From: Candidatus Sungiibacteriota bacterium
Lineage (GTDB): Bacteria > Patescibacteriota > Minisyncoccia > Sungbacterales > JACQCQ01
Length of the DNA: 12,645 nt
Assembly (NCBI GenBank): GCA_016181565.1
Contig: JACOZA010000074.1
Location: 1 to 12,645 of the forward strand
Direction of reading: 5' to 3'
Position 1 is the first letter of the stretch; the number at the start of each line of letters is the position of its first letter. A program made the translations under genes and the position numbers. The notes under the pieces are model-generated. The model was not told the DNA's origin and made no database searches. It saw only the letters and a program-made list of their open reading frames with translations. This document shows, piece by piece, positions 5,160 through 12,159 of this stretch.

Positions 5160-6372
5160 TCTGATTATCGGCGGCGGCATCGCGGGCGTGACAGCCGCTG
5201 AAACCATTCGCGAGCACGATAAAAGCGGAAGCATTGCGATTGTCAGCATGGAGCCGCATCTTTTGTATTCACGAGTGCTCCTGCCTTCGTATTTGAAGCA
5301 GCGCATCAAGCGGGAGCAAGTTTTCATGAGGCGCATTGCAGATTTCGATAAGAGCGATATCGGCTTTCTGGCGGGCGAAGAGGTGACGGCGGTCGGCGCC
5401 CGAGGGCATGAGGTAACGCTCTCAAGCGGCACAATCGTGCGCTGCCGCAAACTCTTAGTTGCCGCGGGCGGGCGCGTGGCGCCGGTTACATATGAGGGCG
5501 CCCGGGGGCTTCAAGAAATCTATCGGTTGCAGACGATAGAAGATGCGGATCGGTTATATCCAGCATTGCCAAATATCAAAGAAGCCGTTGTAGTCGGCGG
5601 AGGCTTTATTGCTCTCGAATTTCTCGAGATATTGCAGCTTCGAGGTATACGAACAACACTGCTTTGCCGCGACGAGCATTTTGGAGCGCGGCTGATGTCG
5701 AAAGCCGGATCGCAAATGATCGAAGGAAATTTTGAGGAACACGGAATTAGAATATTGATGGGAGAGGATGTCGCATCAGTTCTGGGGCAGGACGGCTATC
5801 TTCGTGGCGTCGTCACCGCCAGAGGAAAGGAACTGCGTGCGGATGGGCTCTTTGTCGGAGTGGGACTCTTGCGGAATATTGAGTTTCTCCAGGGATTTGG
5901 AATCTCACTTGGTAAAAAGGGGATTCTTGCCGATGCGTATCTTAGGACAAATGTGAGCGATGTTTTTGTTGCGGGGGATATCGCTGAATTTGAGGATGTG
6001 GCACTGGGTATGACCCATACCGTGGGGAACTGGAATAACGCGTTTCTGCAGGGGAAGGCGGTAGGACGCACCATGGCCGGAAAGGACACGCAGTTTATCA
6101 ATCTCCCCAGTTACTCAATTTCTAACCTCGGTTTTCATTGGACAGTCGTGGGCAACCCGGATCTTTCTTTGCCCTCGGTCATCCGCGAGCAAAGAACGCC
6201 GCCCCAGTATCTTGAGTTTTTTCTTCGCGATGGGCTGCTGATGGGGGCCGTTATTATCAATCTGCCTCGGGCACAGTCGGTTTTGCAGCGCTGGATCCTT
6301 GAACGAAGAAATCTTTCCGGCAAGGAAGGCCTTCTGGCCGATATCAAAGTTGCCCTGGAGACAATCGTATAA
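5134..6372 (+). CDS. FAD-dependent NAD(P)H oxidoreductase (nitrite reductase/rubredoxin reductase-like)
   Basis: This encodes 412 residues with the two-dinucleotide fold of class I pyridine-nucleotide oxidoreductases. The FAD motif IIGGGIAG is at 11-18, the NAD(P) motif VVVGGGFIALE at 152-162, and the second FAD motif VFVAGDIAEF at 277-286. There is no CxxC redox pair, so it is not a thioredoxin or lipoamide reductase. The layout matches the NirB N-terminal/rubredoxin reductase/ferredoxin reductase group, with a C-terminal domain of about 90 residues (from SYSISNLGFHW near 326) in the place of the reductase dimer domain. The likely role is moving electrons from NAD(P)H to a small redox protein or acceptor; no rubredoxin or ferredoxin is encoded nearby. 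The start is the ATG at 5134, supported by the motif position. It heads a run of thiol-redox genes and has an unusual start-codon-covering inverted repeat. Confidence 0.88.
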   Translation: MNSSNGVDYLIIGGGIAGVTAAETIREHDKSGSIAIVSMEPHLLYSRVLLPSYLKQRIKREQVFMRRIADFDKSDIGFLAGEEVTAVGARGHEVTLSSGTIVRCRKLLVAAGGRVAPVTYEGARGLQEIYRLQTIEDADRLYPALPNIKEAVVVGGGFIALEFLEILQLRGIRTTLLCRDEHFGARLMSKAGSQMIEGNFEEHGIRILMGEDVASVLGQDGYLRGVVTARGKELRADGLFVGVGLLRNIEFLQGFGISLGKKGILADAYLRTNVSDVFVAGDIAEFEDVALGMTHTVGNWNNAFLQGKAVGRTMAGKDTQFINLPSYSISNLGFHWTVVGNPDLSLPSVIREQRTPPQYLEFFLRDGLLMGAVIINLPRAQSVLQRWILERRNLSGKEGLLADIKVALETIV

Positions 6373-6422
6373 CGCAATTTGCGCTGGTGTTTTCTTTCGT
6401 GTAGGATAAGAAGGCTTAAGAT

Positions 6423-7148
6423 ATGGAAAGCGAAGTTTCGAATGAAAAAAATAGCGGCAGCAGTTTGCTGATCCCCGGCGCAATTATTGCGGCTGGGGCG
6501 CTGGTGGCCCTCGCGGTGATTTATTCCGGCAGCGGAGGAGCGGGGCCAGTATCGAGTAAGAAGACCGAGACTCCCCCAGCCGCTTCAGAAAATTCTCCTC
6601 CCGTAAGCGGGAATATTGCCGATGACGATCCATCACTGGGGAATCCCGAAGCGCCGGTCGTCGTCGTCGAGTTTAGCGATTTCCAGTGTCCTTTCTGCGG
6701 TCGTTTTTTCCAAATCGTTGAGCCCCGCCTAATCAATGATTACGTGAAAACCGGTAAAGTACGCTTTGTCTATCGGGATTTCGCCTTTCTTGGACCCGAA
6801 TCAACCTGGGCTGCCGCAGCCGCAAATTGCGCGAATGAGCAAGGGAAATTTTGGGAATATCATAACTACCTTTTCGAACATCAAAACGGCGAGAACCAGG
6901 GCGCGTTTTCGCAAAATAATTTGAAGATTTTCGCAAAAACGCTCGATCTCGAAACCGCCAAGTTTAACTCCTGCCTTGATTCGGGAAAATACGAATCGGA
7001 AATCGCTAAAGACGCCGCTGACGGGCGGGCCATCGGTGTCAGCGCAACGCCGACCACCTTCGTGAACGGCGTGCAAGTGACAGGCGCGGTCCCCTACGAG
7101 CAGATTAAAGCGATCATCGAAGCCGAACTTGCCAAAGCAAATAAATAA
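6423..7148 (+). CDS. DsbA-family thioredoxin-fold protein, membrane-anchored
   Basis: This encodes 241 residues. One hydrophobic helix at about 15-36 anchors it, a Ser/Pro-rich linker follows to about 70, and a thioredoxin_4/DsbA-type domain fills the rest. The active site CPFC is at 89-92 in SDFQCPFC, the helical insertion region includes YRDFAFLGPES near 117-127, and the cis-proline loop SATPTTFVNG spans 207-216. C136 and C184 may form a second, structural disulfide. The domain should face outside, where it would oxidise or isomerise disulfides (BdbD/DsbA-like). A modest Shine-Dalgarno GAAGG lies nine bases before the ATG. No DsbB or VKOR partner is in the window, so its oxidant is unknown. 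It is followed by three further small redox genes. Confidence 0.9.
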   Translation: MESEVSNEKNSGSSLLIPGAIIAAGALVALAVIYSGSGGAGPVSSKKTETPPAASENSPPVSGNIADDDPSLGNPEAPVVVVEFSDFQCPFCGRFFQIVEPRLINDYVKTGKVRFVYRDFAFLGPESTWAAAAANCANEQGKFWEYHNYLFEHQNGENQGAFSQNNLKIFAKTLDLETAKFNSCLDSGKYESEIAKDAADGRAIGVSATPTTFVNGVQVTGAVPYEQIKAIIEAELAKANK

Positions 7149-7192
7149 TGATATTCAGCTGCGTGCCCCCTCGCCTTGAGGATTGACAGATT

Positions 7193-7201
7193 TGTTATAC
7201 T
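7193..7201 (+). promoter_or_regulatory. Extended -10 promoter of the glutaredoxin gene
   Basis: TGT followed by TATACT (five of six to consensus) would start transcription near 7208, giving a leader of about 33 bases. A nearby TTGACA at 7183-7188 is only seven bases from this -10, so it cannot be its -35 box. Confidence 0.5.
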
Positions 7202-7240
7202 AAAACTAAATCAAGTATTATTCATTCGAAGTAAAAAATC

Positions 7241-7477
7241 ATGCCGAACGTAAAAATTTACACCACACCGCCCTGTGTCTACTGCAAAATGGCGAAAGCT
7301 TTTTTTCAGGAAAATAGCATCAAATACGAAGAGGTTGATGTGGCGGGAGACGCCAAGGCGCGTCAAGAAATGATCACAAAGTCCGGCCAGATCGGCGTTC
7401 CGGTGATTGACGTAGGCGGGAAAATTGTCATCGGCTTTGATAAAGGACGCCTCTCGGAGCTTCTTAATATCAAGTAG
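7241..7477 (+). CDS. Glutaredoxin/NrdH-like redoxin
   Basis: This encodes 78 residues, the size of minimal glutaredoxins. The active site CVYC is at 12-15 in TTPPCVYCKMAKAFF, the cis-proline in GVPVIDVGG at about 52-60, and the IGFDKGRLSELL tail completes the fold. This pattern matches the glutaredoxin-like YruB/NrdH group, which reduces disulfides in the cytosol and in many bacteria takes electrons from thioredoxin reductase rather than glutathione. The thioredoxin-reductase-like gene further along is therefore a plausible partner. It has its own extended -10 promoter. A 52-base AT-rich spacer separates it from the next redox gene. Confidence 0.9.
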   Translation: MPNVKIYTTPPCVYCKMAKAFFQENSIKYEEVDVAGDAKARQEMITKSGQIGVPVIDVGGKIVIGFDKGRLSELLNIK

Positions 7478-7529
7478 GCTCGTTTTTGAGACTTGGAGTT
7501 TAGATTTTGTCATTTGGAATTTTTCGGGT

Positions 7530-7790
7530 ATGGCCCTGGTGGAATTTTACGGAGACGGATGCCCGCACTGCAAAAACATGGCGCCCCTGGTGGAACAATT
7601 GCAGCGAGAAGAAGGCGTTATTGTCGAGCAGTATGAAGTCTGGAATAACGAAGAAAATGCCAAGAAGATGGCTGATTGCGACAAGGGACTCTGCGGGGGA
7701 GTGCCGTTTTTCTGTAACACCGAGACCAGAGCTTTTATTTGCGGGGGAGTTTCGTACGAAGATTTAAAAGCATGGGCGACCCGCAAATGA
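7530..7790 (+). CDS. Small thioredoxin-like protein with CPHC active site
   Basis: From the ATG at 7530 the product is 86 residues; the frame is open further upstream, but that sequence is AT-rich spacer with no homology, so the ATG directly before the first beta strand (ALVEFYGDGCPHC) is preferred. The active site CPHC is at 11-14 and the cis-proline follows GGV at 59. Four further cysteines (50, 55, 62 and 71) are unusual for such a short protein; a second disulfide or a metal site near the cis-proline is possible. It lacks a signal, so it should be cytosolic. Its TGA overlaps the next ATG as ATGA, so it is probably translated together with the DUF3105 membrane protein. The likely role is dithiol exchange; its substrate is unknown. 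Confidence 0.82.
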   Translation: MALVEFYGDGCPHCKNMAPLVEQLQREEGVIVEQYEVWNNEENAKKMADCDKGLCGGVPFFCNTETRAFICGGVSYEDLKAWATRK

Positions 7791-8398
7791 ATGAGAACAT
7801 TGAGCGAATTCAAGCGGCGCGACGGAGAAAGATACTCCGGCGTGTTTTCGTTTTTTCTCTGATGGGTCTGGTTGCAGCGCTTATGGTCGGCGGAGTTATT
7901 TACTACAGCCAAAGAAAGAGTGAGAGCTTACCGGGCGTGGCGTATGAAACTGTCGGGCGGGAGCATATTGGTTTGAATGGAGCCCCGCCCCAGCCCTATA
8001 ACTCCAATCCGCCCTCTTCGGGCGGCCATTTCTCCACTTCAGCGAATTGGGGAGTCTATGACTATGAGGTGGAAGATAAAATTTTTATCCATAACTTGGA
8101 GCACGGCGGCGTATGGATTGCATATCGTCCGAATATTCCCCCGGCAGTAGTTGAAGCCCTGAAAGGAATCGTCAATGAATTCGGCGGTTCCAAGCTGGTG
8201 ATGGCTCCGCGCTCGGCGAATGATTCGGACATCGCCGTCGTTTCCTGGGGCCACGTTTTTAAGATTAACTTAGACAGCGGCAGTTTGTCAGAAAGCAGCC
8301 GAGACCAAATTCGGCAATTTTATAAAGCCTTTAAGAACCGCGGGCCGGAATTTGTGCCGGATACAGTGCGAGGTATCGATCCGAAAAGCGCCCAATAG
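7787..8398 (+). CDS. DUF3105 family membrane-anchored protein
   Basis: This encodes 203 residues from the ATG that overlaps the preceding stop (ATGA); an ATG five codons earlier is possible. A basic N-terminus (RRRKILRR) is followed by one membrane helix at about 19-40, then an outer DUF3105 domain. Seen hallmarks are YNSNPPSSGGHF at 71-82 and IHNLEHGGVWIAY at 101-113. Histidines 81, 102, 106 and 156 could form a metal site, and the protein has no cysteine. The function of DUF3105 is not established. Tight coupling with a thioredoxin-like gene and closeness to DsbA-like and thioredoxin-reductase-like genes suggest a part in redox or metal handling at the membrane; this is inference from context. 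Confidence 0.88.
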   Translation: MNENIERIQAARRRKILRRVFVFSLMGLVAALMVGGVIYYSQRKSESLPGVAYETVGREHIGLNGAPPQPYNSNPPSSGGHFSTSANWGVYDYEVEDKIFIHNLEHGGVWIAYRPNIPPAVVEALKGIVNEFGGSKLVMAPRSANDSDIAVVSWGHVFKINLDSGSLSESSRDQIRQFYKAFKNRGPEFVPDTVRGIDPKSAQ

Positions 8399-8461
8399 AA
8401 ATATGCATGGTATTCCTGGAGTTTTTGCACCGAAAGTTAATTCAAGTTTCTACTGCCGGGT

Positions 8462-9415
8462 ATGTATGATGTAGTGATTATCGGCGGCGGTCCCGCTGCG
8501 GTCGGCGCGGCGGTCTATATTGCGCGCAAGAAATTGAAGACAGTGCTTATCGCCAAAGAATTCGGCGGGCAGTCAATTATTTCGGCCTCAATTGAAAATT
8601 GGATCGGCGATGAATTGCTGACCGGCTTCGAATTGGCGCAGAAGTTAGAAAAACACGTTCGAACGCAGAAAGGCATAGAAATTATTGCCGGAGAACTCGC
8701 TACTAAAGTTTCGGAGATCCCCGGGGGTTTTAGGGTGGATGCGGAGTCGGGTAAATTTTTTGACACCAAGACGATTATTCTTGCCTCCGGCAGCAGTAGA
8801 CGGCGCCTTGGAGTCATTGGCGAGGCGAAATTTGAAGGCAAGGGAGTGGTATTTTGTTCGACCTGTGACGCGCCGGTATTTGGGGGGAAGACCGTAGCGG
8901 TAGTGGGCGGCGGTAATGCCGGGCTAGAAGCGGCGGTTGACTTATTTCCTTATGCCCAGAAGATTTACCTTCTTATTCGCAGTGACGCGATGAGAGGAGA
9001 CCCCATCACGCAGGACGAGGTGCGCGCGAACCCCAAAGTGGAGATTGTCTACAACGCCCAAACCGATGAAATTCTCGGGGATCAGTTCGTCACCGGGCTC
9101 CGGTATAAAGATTTGAAGAGCGGTGAAGCGAAAACTCTTTCTGTTGAAGGTGTCTTTGTAGAAATTGGCGCGGTGCCGAATTCCGAATTAGTTAAGGGAC
9201 TTGTGGACATGAACCAGTTTAACGAAGTTATTATTGATCATAAAACGGGTGCGACTTCCAAGCCTGGGATCTACGCGGCCGGCGATGTGACGGACGAGAT
9301 CTATAAGCAAAACAACATTTCCGTGGGAGACGCAGTCAAAGCCGCGCTCTCGGCCTACAATTATGTGCTGGGCATGAAACGGCAGAGTCCGGCCGCGGAG
9401 GTGTCCAACGGCTGA
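8462..9415 (+). CDS. trxB: Thioredoxin-reductase-like flavoprotein
   Basis: This encodes 317 residues, normal for low-molecular-weight thioredoxin reductases. The FAD motif VVIIGGGPAA is at 4-13, the redox pair CSTC at 132-135 (usually CATC or CAVC), the nucleotide motif VVGGGNAGLEAA at 147-158, and the final FAD motif GIYAAGDVTDE near 273-283. The segment after the nucleotide motif reads LLIRSDAMRGD, not the HRRxxxRA that binds NADPH in classic TrxB; GGGNxGxEAA followed by a non-HRR segment resembles the AhpF C-terminal half, which prefers NADH. NADH use is therefore inferred. It is the likely electron source for the glutaredoxin and thioredoxin-like proteins encoded just upstream. No clear ribosome-binding site or promoter is seen in the 63-base gap before it. 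Confidence 0.9.
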   Translation: MYDVVIIGGGPAAVGAAVYIARKKLKTVLIAKEFGGQSIISASIENWIGDELLTGFELAQKLEKHVRTQKGIEIIAGELATKVSEIPGGFRVDAESGKFFDTKTIILASGSSRRRLGVIGEAKFEGKGVVFCSTCDAPVFGGKTVAVVGGGNAGLEAAVDLFPYAQKIYLLIRSDAMRGDPITQDEVRANPKVEIVYNAQTDEILGDQFVTGLRYKDLKSGEAKTLSVEGVFVEIGAVPNSELVKGLVDMNQFNEVIIDHKTGATSKPGIYAAGDVTDEIYKQNNISVGDAVKAALSAYNYVLGMKRQSPAAEVSNG

Positions 9416-9424
9416 TTTAATTTA

Positions 9425-9430
9425 TATAAT
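9425..9430 (+). promoter_or_regulatory. Consensus -10 box for gap
   Basis: A perfect TATAAT lies eight bases before the ATG at 9439. No good -35 box is found at 16-18 bases upstream. Transcription would begin at or next to the ATG, so the gap mRNA is probably leaderless. Confidence 0.55.
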
Positions 9431-9438
9431 TGGTATAT

Positions 9439-10449
9439 ATGGCGGTTGTCGCTATTAACGGGTTTGGGCGCATCGGGAGGAACTTTTTCCGCATGGCTTT
9501 TGGTGACCCAGATTTCAATATCGTGGCGGTAAATGATCTGACGGATACCCAAACTCTCGCCTATTTGCTGAAGTATGATAGCGTCTATGGCCGCTATGGG
9601 AAAAGTGTAAAGGCCAAAGCGGAGGCGCTGGTGGTAGACGGAAAAGAAGTAAGGGTATTGGCAGAGAAAGATCCGGCCAAACTTCCTTGGGCCGCGCATA
9701 AGATTGATGTTGTTGTCGAGTCATCGGGATTTTTTACGGACAGCGCCAAAGCCAGGGCGCATCTCGACGCCGGAGCCAAACGCGTGGTGATTACCGCACC
9801 CGCCACCGGCGAAGTGACCACCGCGCTTGTCGGTGTGAACGATACGTTATTCGAAAAGGGCACGGGGCCGATGACCGCCAATGCTTCCTGCACGACAAAT
9901 GCCACGGCGCCTGTAATGCAGATTTTAAGAGAAACTCTGGGAATTAAGAAAGCGGGAATGTCAACGGTGCACGGCTATACCGCAACCCAGAAGCTGGTTG
10001 ATGGCCCGGATGCGAAGGACCCGCGTCGCGGCCGAGCCGCTGCGGCTAACATTGTGCCCTCGACGACGGGCGCGGCCGAAGCGGTGATTCAATCCATCCC
10101 GGATCTCGAAGGAAAATTCAGCGCGGTGGCGATACGGGTACCGGTGCTCACGGGCTCTATCACCGACATCACCGCGCTCGTGGAGCGGCCGACCACGATT
10201 GAAGAAGTGAACGCTATTTTTAAAAAAGCGGCCGCCGATCCACGCTGGAAGAAATTGTTGGCGGTGACAGAAGATCCGCTGGTTTCCACCGATATCATCG
10301 GCGAGCCGTACGGCGCGATTGTTGACTTATCTCTCACGCGTGTGATAGATAAAGATTTAGTGAAGGTCTTTAGCTGGTACGACAACGAGGCGGGATACAC
10401 CGCCACGCTGGTTGAACACGTGCGGCGCATCGGGCAGATGACTGCCTAG
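9439..10449 (+). CDS. gap: Glyceraldehyde-3-phosphate dehydrogenase, type I
   Basis: This encodes 336 residues from the ATG at 9439; a TTG three codons earlier is unlikely because the protein then matches the family start (AVVAINGFGRIGRN). It oxidises glyceraldehyde-3-phosphate with NAD and phosphate in glycolysis. The NAD-binding domain carries NGFGRIGR at 7-14 and VNDLTD at 31-36, where D33 favours NAD over NADP. The catalytic cysteine is C151 in NASCTTNA and the catalytic histidine H178 in HGYTATQKLVDGP. Two small departures are visible: the second cysteine of CTTNC is alanine, and HAY reads HGY; neither removes a catalytic residue. The C-terminal segment WYDNEAGYT is present. The next gene's ribosome-binding site overlaps the stop codon, so both may share a transcript. 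Confidence 0.96.
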   Translation: MAVVAINGFGRIGRNFFRMAFGDPDFNIVAVNDLTDTQTLAYLLKYDSVYGRYGKSVKAKAEALVVDGKEVRVLAEKDPAKLPWAAHKIDVVVESSGFFTDSAKARAHLDAGAKRVVITAPATGEVTTALVGVNDTLFEKGTGPMTANASCTTNATAPVMQILRETLGIKKAGMSTVHGYTATQKLVDGPDAKDPRRGRAAAANIVPSTTGAAEAVIQSIPDLEGKFSAVAIRVPVLTGSITDITALVERPTTIEEVNAIFKKAAADPRWKKLLAVTEDPLVSTDIIGEPYGAIVDLSLTRVIDKDLVKVFSWYDNEAGYTATLVEHVRRIGQMTA

Positions 10450-10460
10450 GAGGAGGTGAT
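10449..10460 (+). promoter_or_regulatory. Exceptionally strong Shine-Dalgarno site
   Basis: GGAGGAGGTGAT, followed by C, matches the complement of the 16S rRNA 3' end over its full core and sits nine bases before a TTG start. It fixes that TTG as the start. The same 12 bases at the same spacing precede the minus-strand gene at 12231-12401, while most other genes in the window have little or no Shine-Dalgarno site. Confidence 0.85.
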
Positions 10461-10465
10461 CGGCA

Positions 10466-10867
10466 TTGCCTAGCCCAGCTCTGGAGGAGGTGTGTCGTGA
10501 TGCCAAGGAGCGCAAGATACTTCTCGTCAAGTTCATCGATGAACTGGTACGTGATCTGCCGTACCTTGAGATTGAAACAGGGGAAGCCTGGAAAACTTGG
10601 GGTTGGCGCCTAGGCCGTGAGGTTTATCTAATCCGAGAAGTGGAGGCGGCAATTGGTGACCGTGGCCGCGTCTACGTGATGGCTCGCGGCTCTCAACTAA
10701 CTCCCGGCATACCGGCTGTGTCGCAAACTTCCTGGCGGGTGACCTGGGATCCTATCACGGGATATGCCTTTTCCTCTGCCGAGGGCGAGTTCATGGATTA
10801 CGCCGAATGGGCAAGATGGATTCATGCGCTCGTTGCAGTTCGTCGCTTGCAGAAAACAGCAAGCTAG
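10466..10867 (+). CDS. Unrecognised 133-residue protein
   Basis: The TTG at 10466 is chosen because a near-perfect ribosome-binding site ends five bases before it. The predicted product is soluble, without signal or membrane helix. Residues about 5-35 form an amphipathic, charged helix (EEVCRDAKERKILLVKFIDEL), the middle is rich in tryptophan (WKTWGWRLG at 43-51), and the end is again helical (YAEWARWIHALVAVRRLQ). No family is recognised. The gene sits between gap and proS, probably co-transcribed with gap since its ribosome-binding site overlaps the gap stop, and it ends directly in a strong terminator. Base and codon choice is more GC-rich than several neighbours. It shares its ribosome-binding site design with another small gene near the right end, which suggests both belong to the same class of acquired or highly expressed small genes. 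Confidence 0.7.
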   Translation: MPSPALEEVCRDAKERKILLVKFIDELVRDLPYLEIETGEAWKTWGWRLGREVYLIREVEAAIGDRGRVYVMARGSQLTPGIPAVSQTSWRVTWDPITGYAFSSAEGEFMDYAEWARWIHALVAVRRLQKTAS

Positions 10868-10900
10868 GGGCGGCCGCACAGCGGCCGCCCCCTCTTTTTT
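10867..10900 (+). terminator. Strong Rho-independent terminator
   Basis: GGGGCGGCCGC at 10867-10877 pairs perfectly with GCGGCCGCCCC at 10881-10891 around ACA, followed by CCTCTTTTTT... i.e. a run of six T at 10895-10900. It starts on the last base of the stop codon of the 133-residue gene. Confidence 0.95.
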
Positions 10901-10927
10901 GCCGAAGCGTAGAAAGTTGGCTAGACT
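10899..10927 (+). promoter_or_regulatory. Promoter of proS
   Basis: TTGCCG at 10899-10904 and TAGACT at 10922-10927 are 17 bases apart, each matching four of six consensus bases. The -35 box begins in the T-run of the terminator before it. The start codon is seven bases after the -10, so the mRNA should be leaderless. Confidence 0.45.
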
Positions 10928-10934
10928 GGAACCT

Positions 10935-12042
10935 ATGAAACAGTCTGAACTCTTCGGACGAACGCTGCGCGAAGCGCCCAAAGACGAGGTGGCAAAAAAC
11001 GCTGTGCTTCTTACCCGCGCGGGGTTCATTCATAAGTTAATGGCCGGAGTGTATCAGTATTTGCCGCTGGGTGTACGTGTCCTGCAAAAGATTGAGCAAA
11101 TTATCCGTGAAGAAATGAATACCGCGGGCGGACAAGAAATTTTAATGCCGGCGCTCCACCCCAAAGAAAACTGGGAAAAAACCGGCCGCTTTCATAGCTT
11201 CGAAGCTCTCTATAAAGTTGTGTCGCATTTCGATCAGGAATTTGCCCTGGCTCCCACGCACGAGGAATCGGTTGTTCCGTTGGTTCAGCGAGCCCCTTTA
11301 TCATATAAAGACCTGCCCTTTGGGGTTTACCAAATCCAGACGAAGTTCCGCGACGAGCCGCGGGCCAAATCTGGGCTTTTAAGAGGCCGGGAGTTTCGCA
11401 TGAAAGACCTCTACAGTTTCCACGCCGATGAGGCGTCACTCGATGAATACTATGAGCGGATGGCGGGAGCCTACGCCAAGATTTTTGAGCGCTGCGGCCT
11501 GAAAGCGCTGCGCGTGAAAGCCTCGGGCGGAACATTTTCCAAATTCTCCGATGAGTTCCAGGTGCTTACCGAAGCCGGAGAAGACGTTGTGTTTATTGCC
11601 GACGATGGCACGGCCCTTAACAAAGAAATTACGCCGGACATGCTCCAAGCTTCAGATCCCGGCACAATCGTCGATCATGACGGCAAGCGCTGGAGAGTCG
11701 AAAGAGCCGCCGAGGTGGGTAATATTTTCAAGTTAAGCACAAAATACTCGAAACCCTTTGGGCTGACCTACACCGATGAGAAAGGAAGAGAGTTAGATGT
11801 CTTAATGGGCTGTTACGGCATGGGTTCTTCGCGCATGATGGGGACGATTGTCGAAATTTCGCATGATGATAAGGGAATTATCTGGCCCGAGGCTGTAAAA
11901 ATTCGCTGATGCCGATCTCATCGGGCTTCCGGTTCGCGTAGTAGTTTCCGAAAAAACGCTGGAAAAAGGCGGCGTGGAAGTAAAATATCGCAGTTCCGAC
12001 GAGATCAAAATTGCCAGCGCCGAGAATGTTCTATTATTATAA
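10935..12042 (+). pseudogene. proS: Prolyl-tRNA synthetase, anticodon domain deleted and frameshifted
   Basis: The first frame runs from the ATG at 10935 to TGA at 11907 (324 residues) and holds an intact class II core: PTHEE at 107-111, motif 2 FRDEPRAKSGLLRGREF at 138-154, a short insertion region in place of the long E. coli-type domain, and motif 3 GCYGMGSSR at 292-300. It ends WPEAVKIR, where ProRS should continue into the anticodon-binding domain. In the next frame, 11899-12042 reads KFADADLIGLPVRVVVSEK and on to a TAA, clearly the family's C-terminal end. Compared with E. coli ProRS about 45 residues between these segments are absent, and five A at 11897-11901 shift the frame by one base. 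With four A the junction would read PEAVKFADAD in frame. The gene is essential, so an assembly or strain-variant artefact must be considered beside a true lesion. Confidence 0.85.
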
Positions 12043-12049
12043 GTTCGGT

Positions 12050-12055
12050 TATGAT
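12050..12055 (+). promoter_or_regulatory. Candidate -10 box
   Basis: TATGAT lies nine bases before the ATG at 12065, the same box and nearly the same spacing as at the TrpR-like gene. No -35 box is evident. Confidence 0.3.
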
Positions 12056-12064
12056 TCTAGTGTG

Positions 12065-12151
12065 ATGACAATTCTTATTATTAGACATAGGGCGCATGGG
12101 TTAGTGAGGAAGACAGTTAAACCGGTGAAGATCCTCTTGGATTATCCATAG
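12065..12151 (+). pseudogene. Possible relic of a histidine-phosphatase-like gene
   Basis: A 28-codon frame begins MTILIIRHRAHG, resembling the start of histidine phosphatases (phosphoglycerate mutase-like, hydrophobic strand then RHG), but the glycine after RH is replaced and the frame stops at 12149. Another frame continues briefly without clear homology before the hairpin at 12173. The similarity rests on about ten residues, so this could be chance. If real, it is the 5' remnant of a gene cut short by the insertion or rearrangement that brought in the minus-strand gene. Confidence 0.25.
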
Positions 12152-12159
12152 AAGACACT

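Noticed and set aside
7183..7201. TTGACA plus TATACT as a consensus promoter for the glutaredoxin gene
   Set aside because: The boxes are only seven bases apart; the extended -10 explains the site better.
7425..7529. Longer N-terminus for the thioredoxin-like protein
   Set aside because: It would overlap the glutaredoxin gene end and run through an AT-rich spacer; the thioredoxin fold begins right at the ATG at 7530.
7478..7529. Degenerate TTGGAGTTTAGATTTTG / TTTGGAATTTTT spacer as a repeat element
   Set aside because: It resembles AT-rich intergenic repeats seen in some candidate-phyla genomes, but only one locus is present here, so it cannot be shown to be a repeat.
10483..10609. Second ribosome-binding site GGAGGAGGTG with ATG at 10500
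   Set aside because: The frame it opens is 36 codons, Ser-rich, overlaps the 133-residue gene and has no sign of coding; the site is likely a by-product of Glu/Val codons.
10764..10934. Upstream in-frame extension of proS
   Set aside because: It overlaps the 133-residue gene and its terminator in another frame; homology to ProRS begins at the ATG at 10935.
11897..11909. Programmed frameshift at the A5 run restoring ProRS
   Set aside because: Slippage could join the frames, but about 45 residues of the anticodon domain would still be missing, so it cannot restore a normal enzyme.
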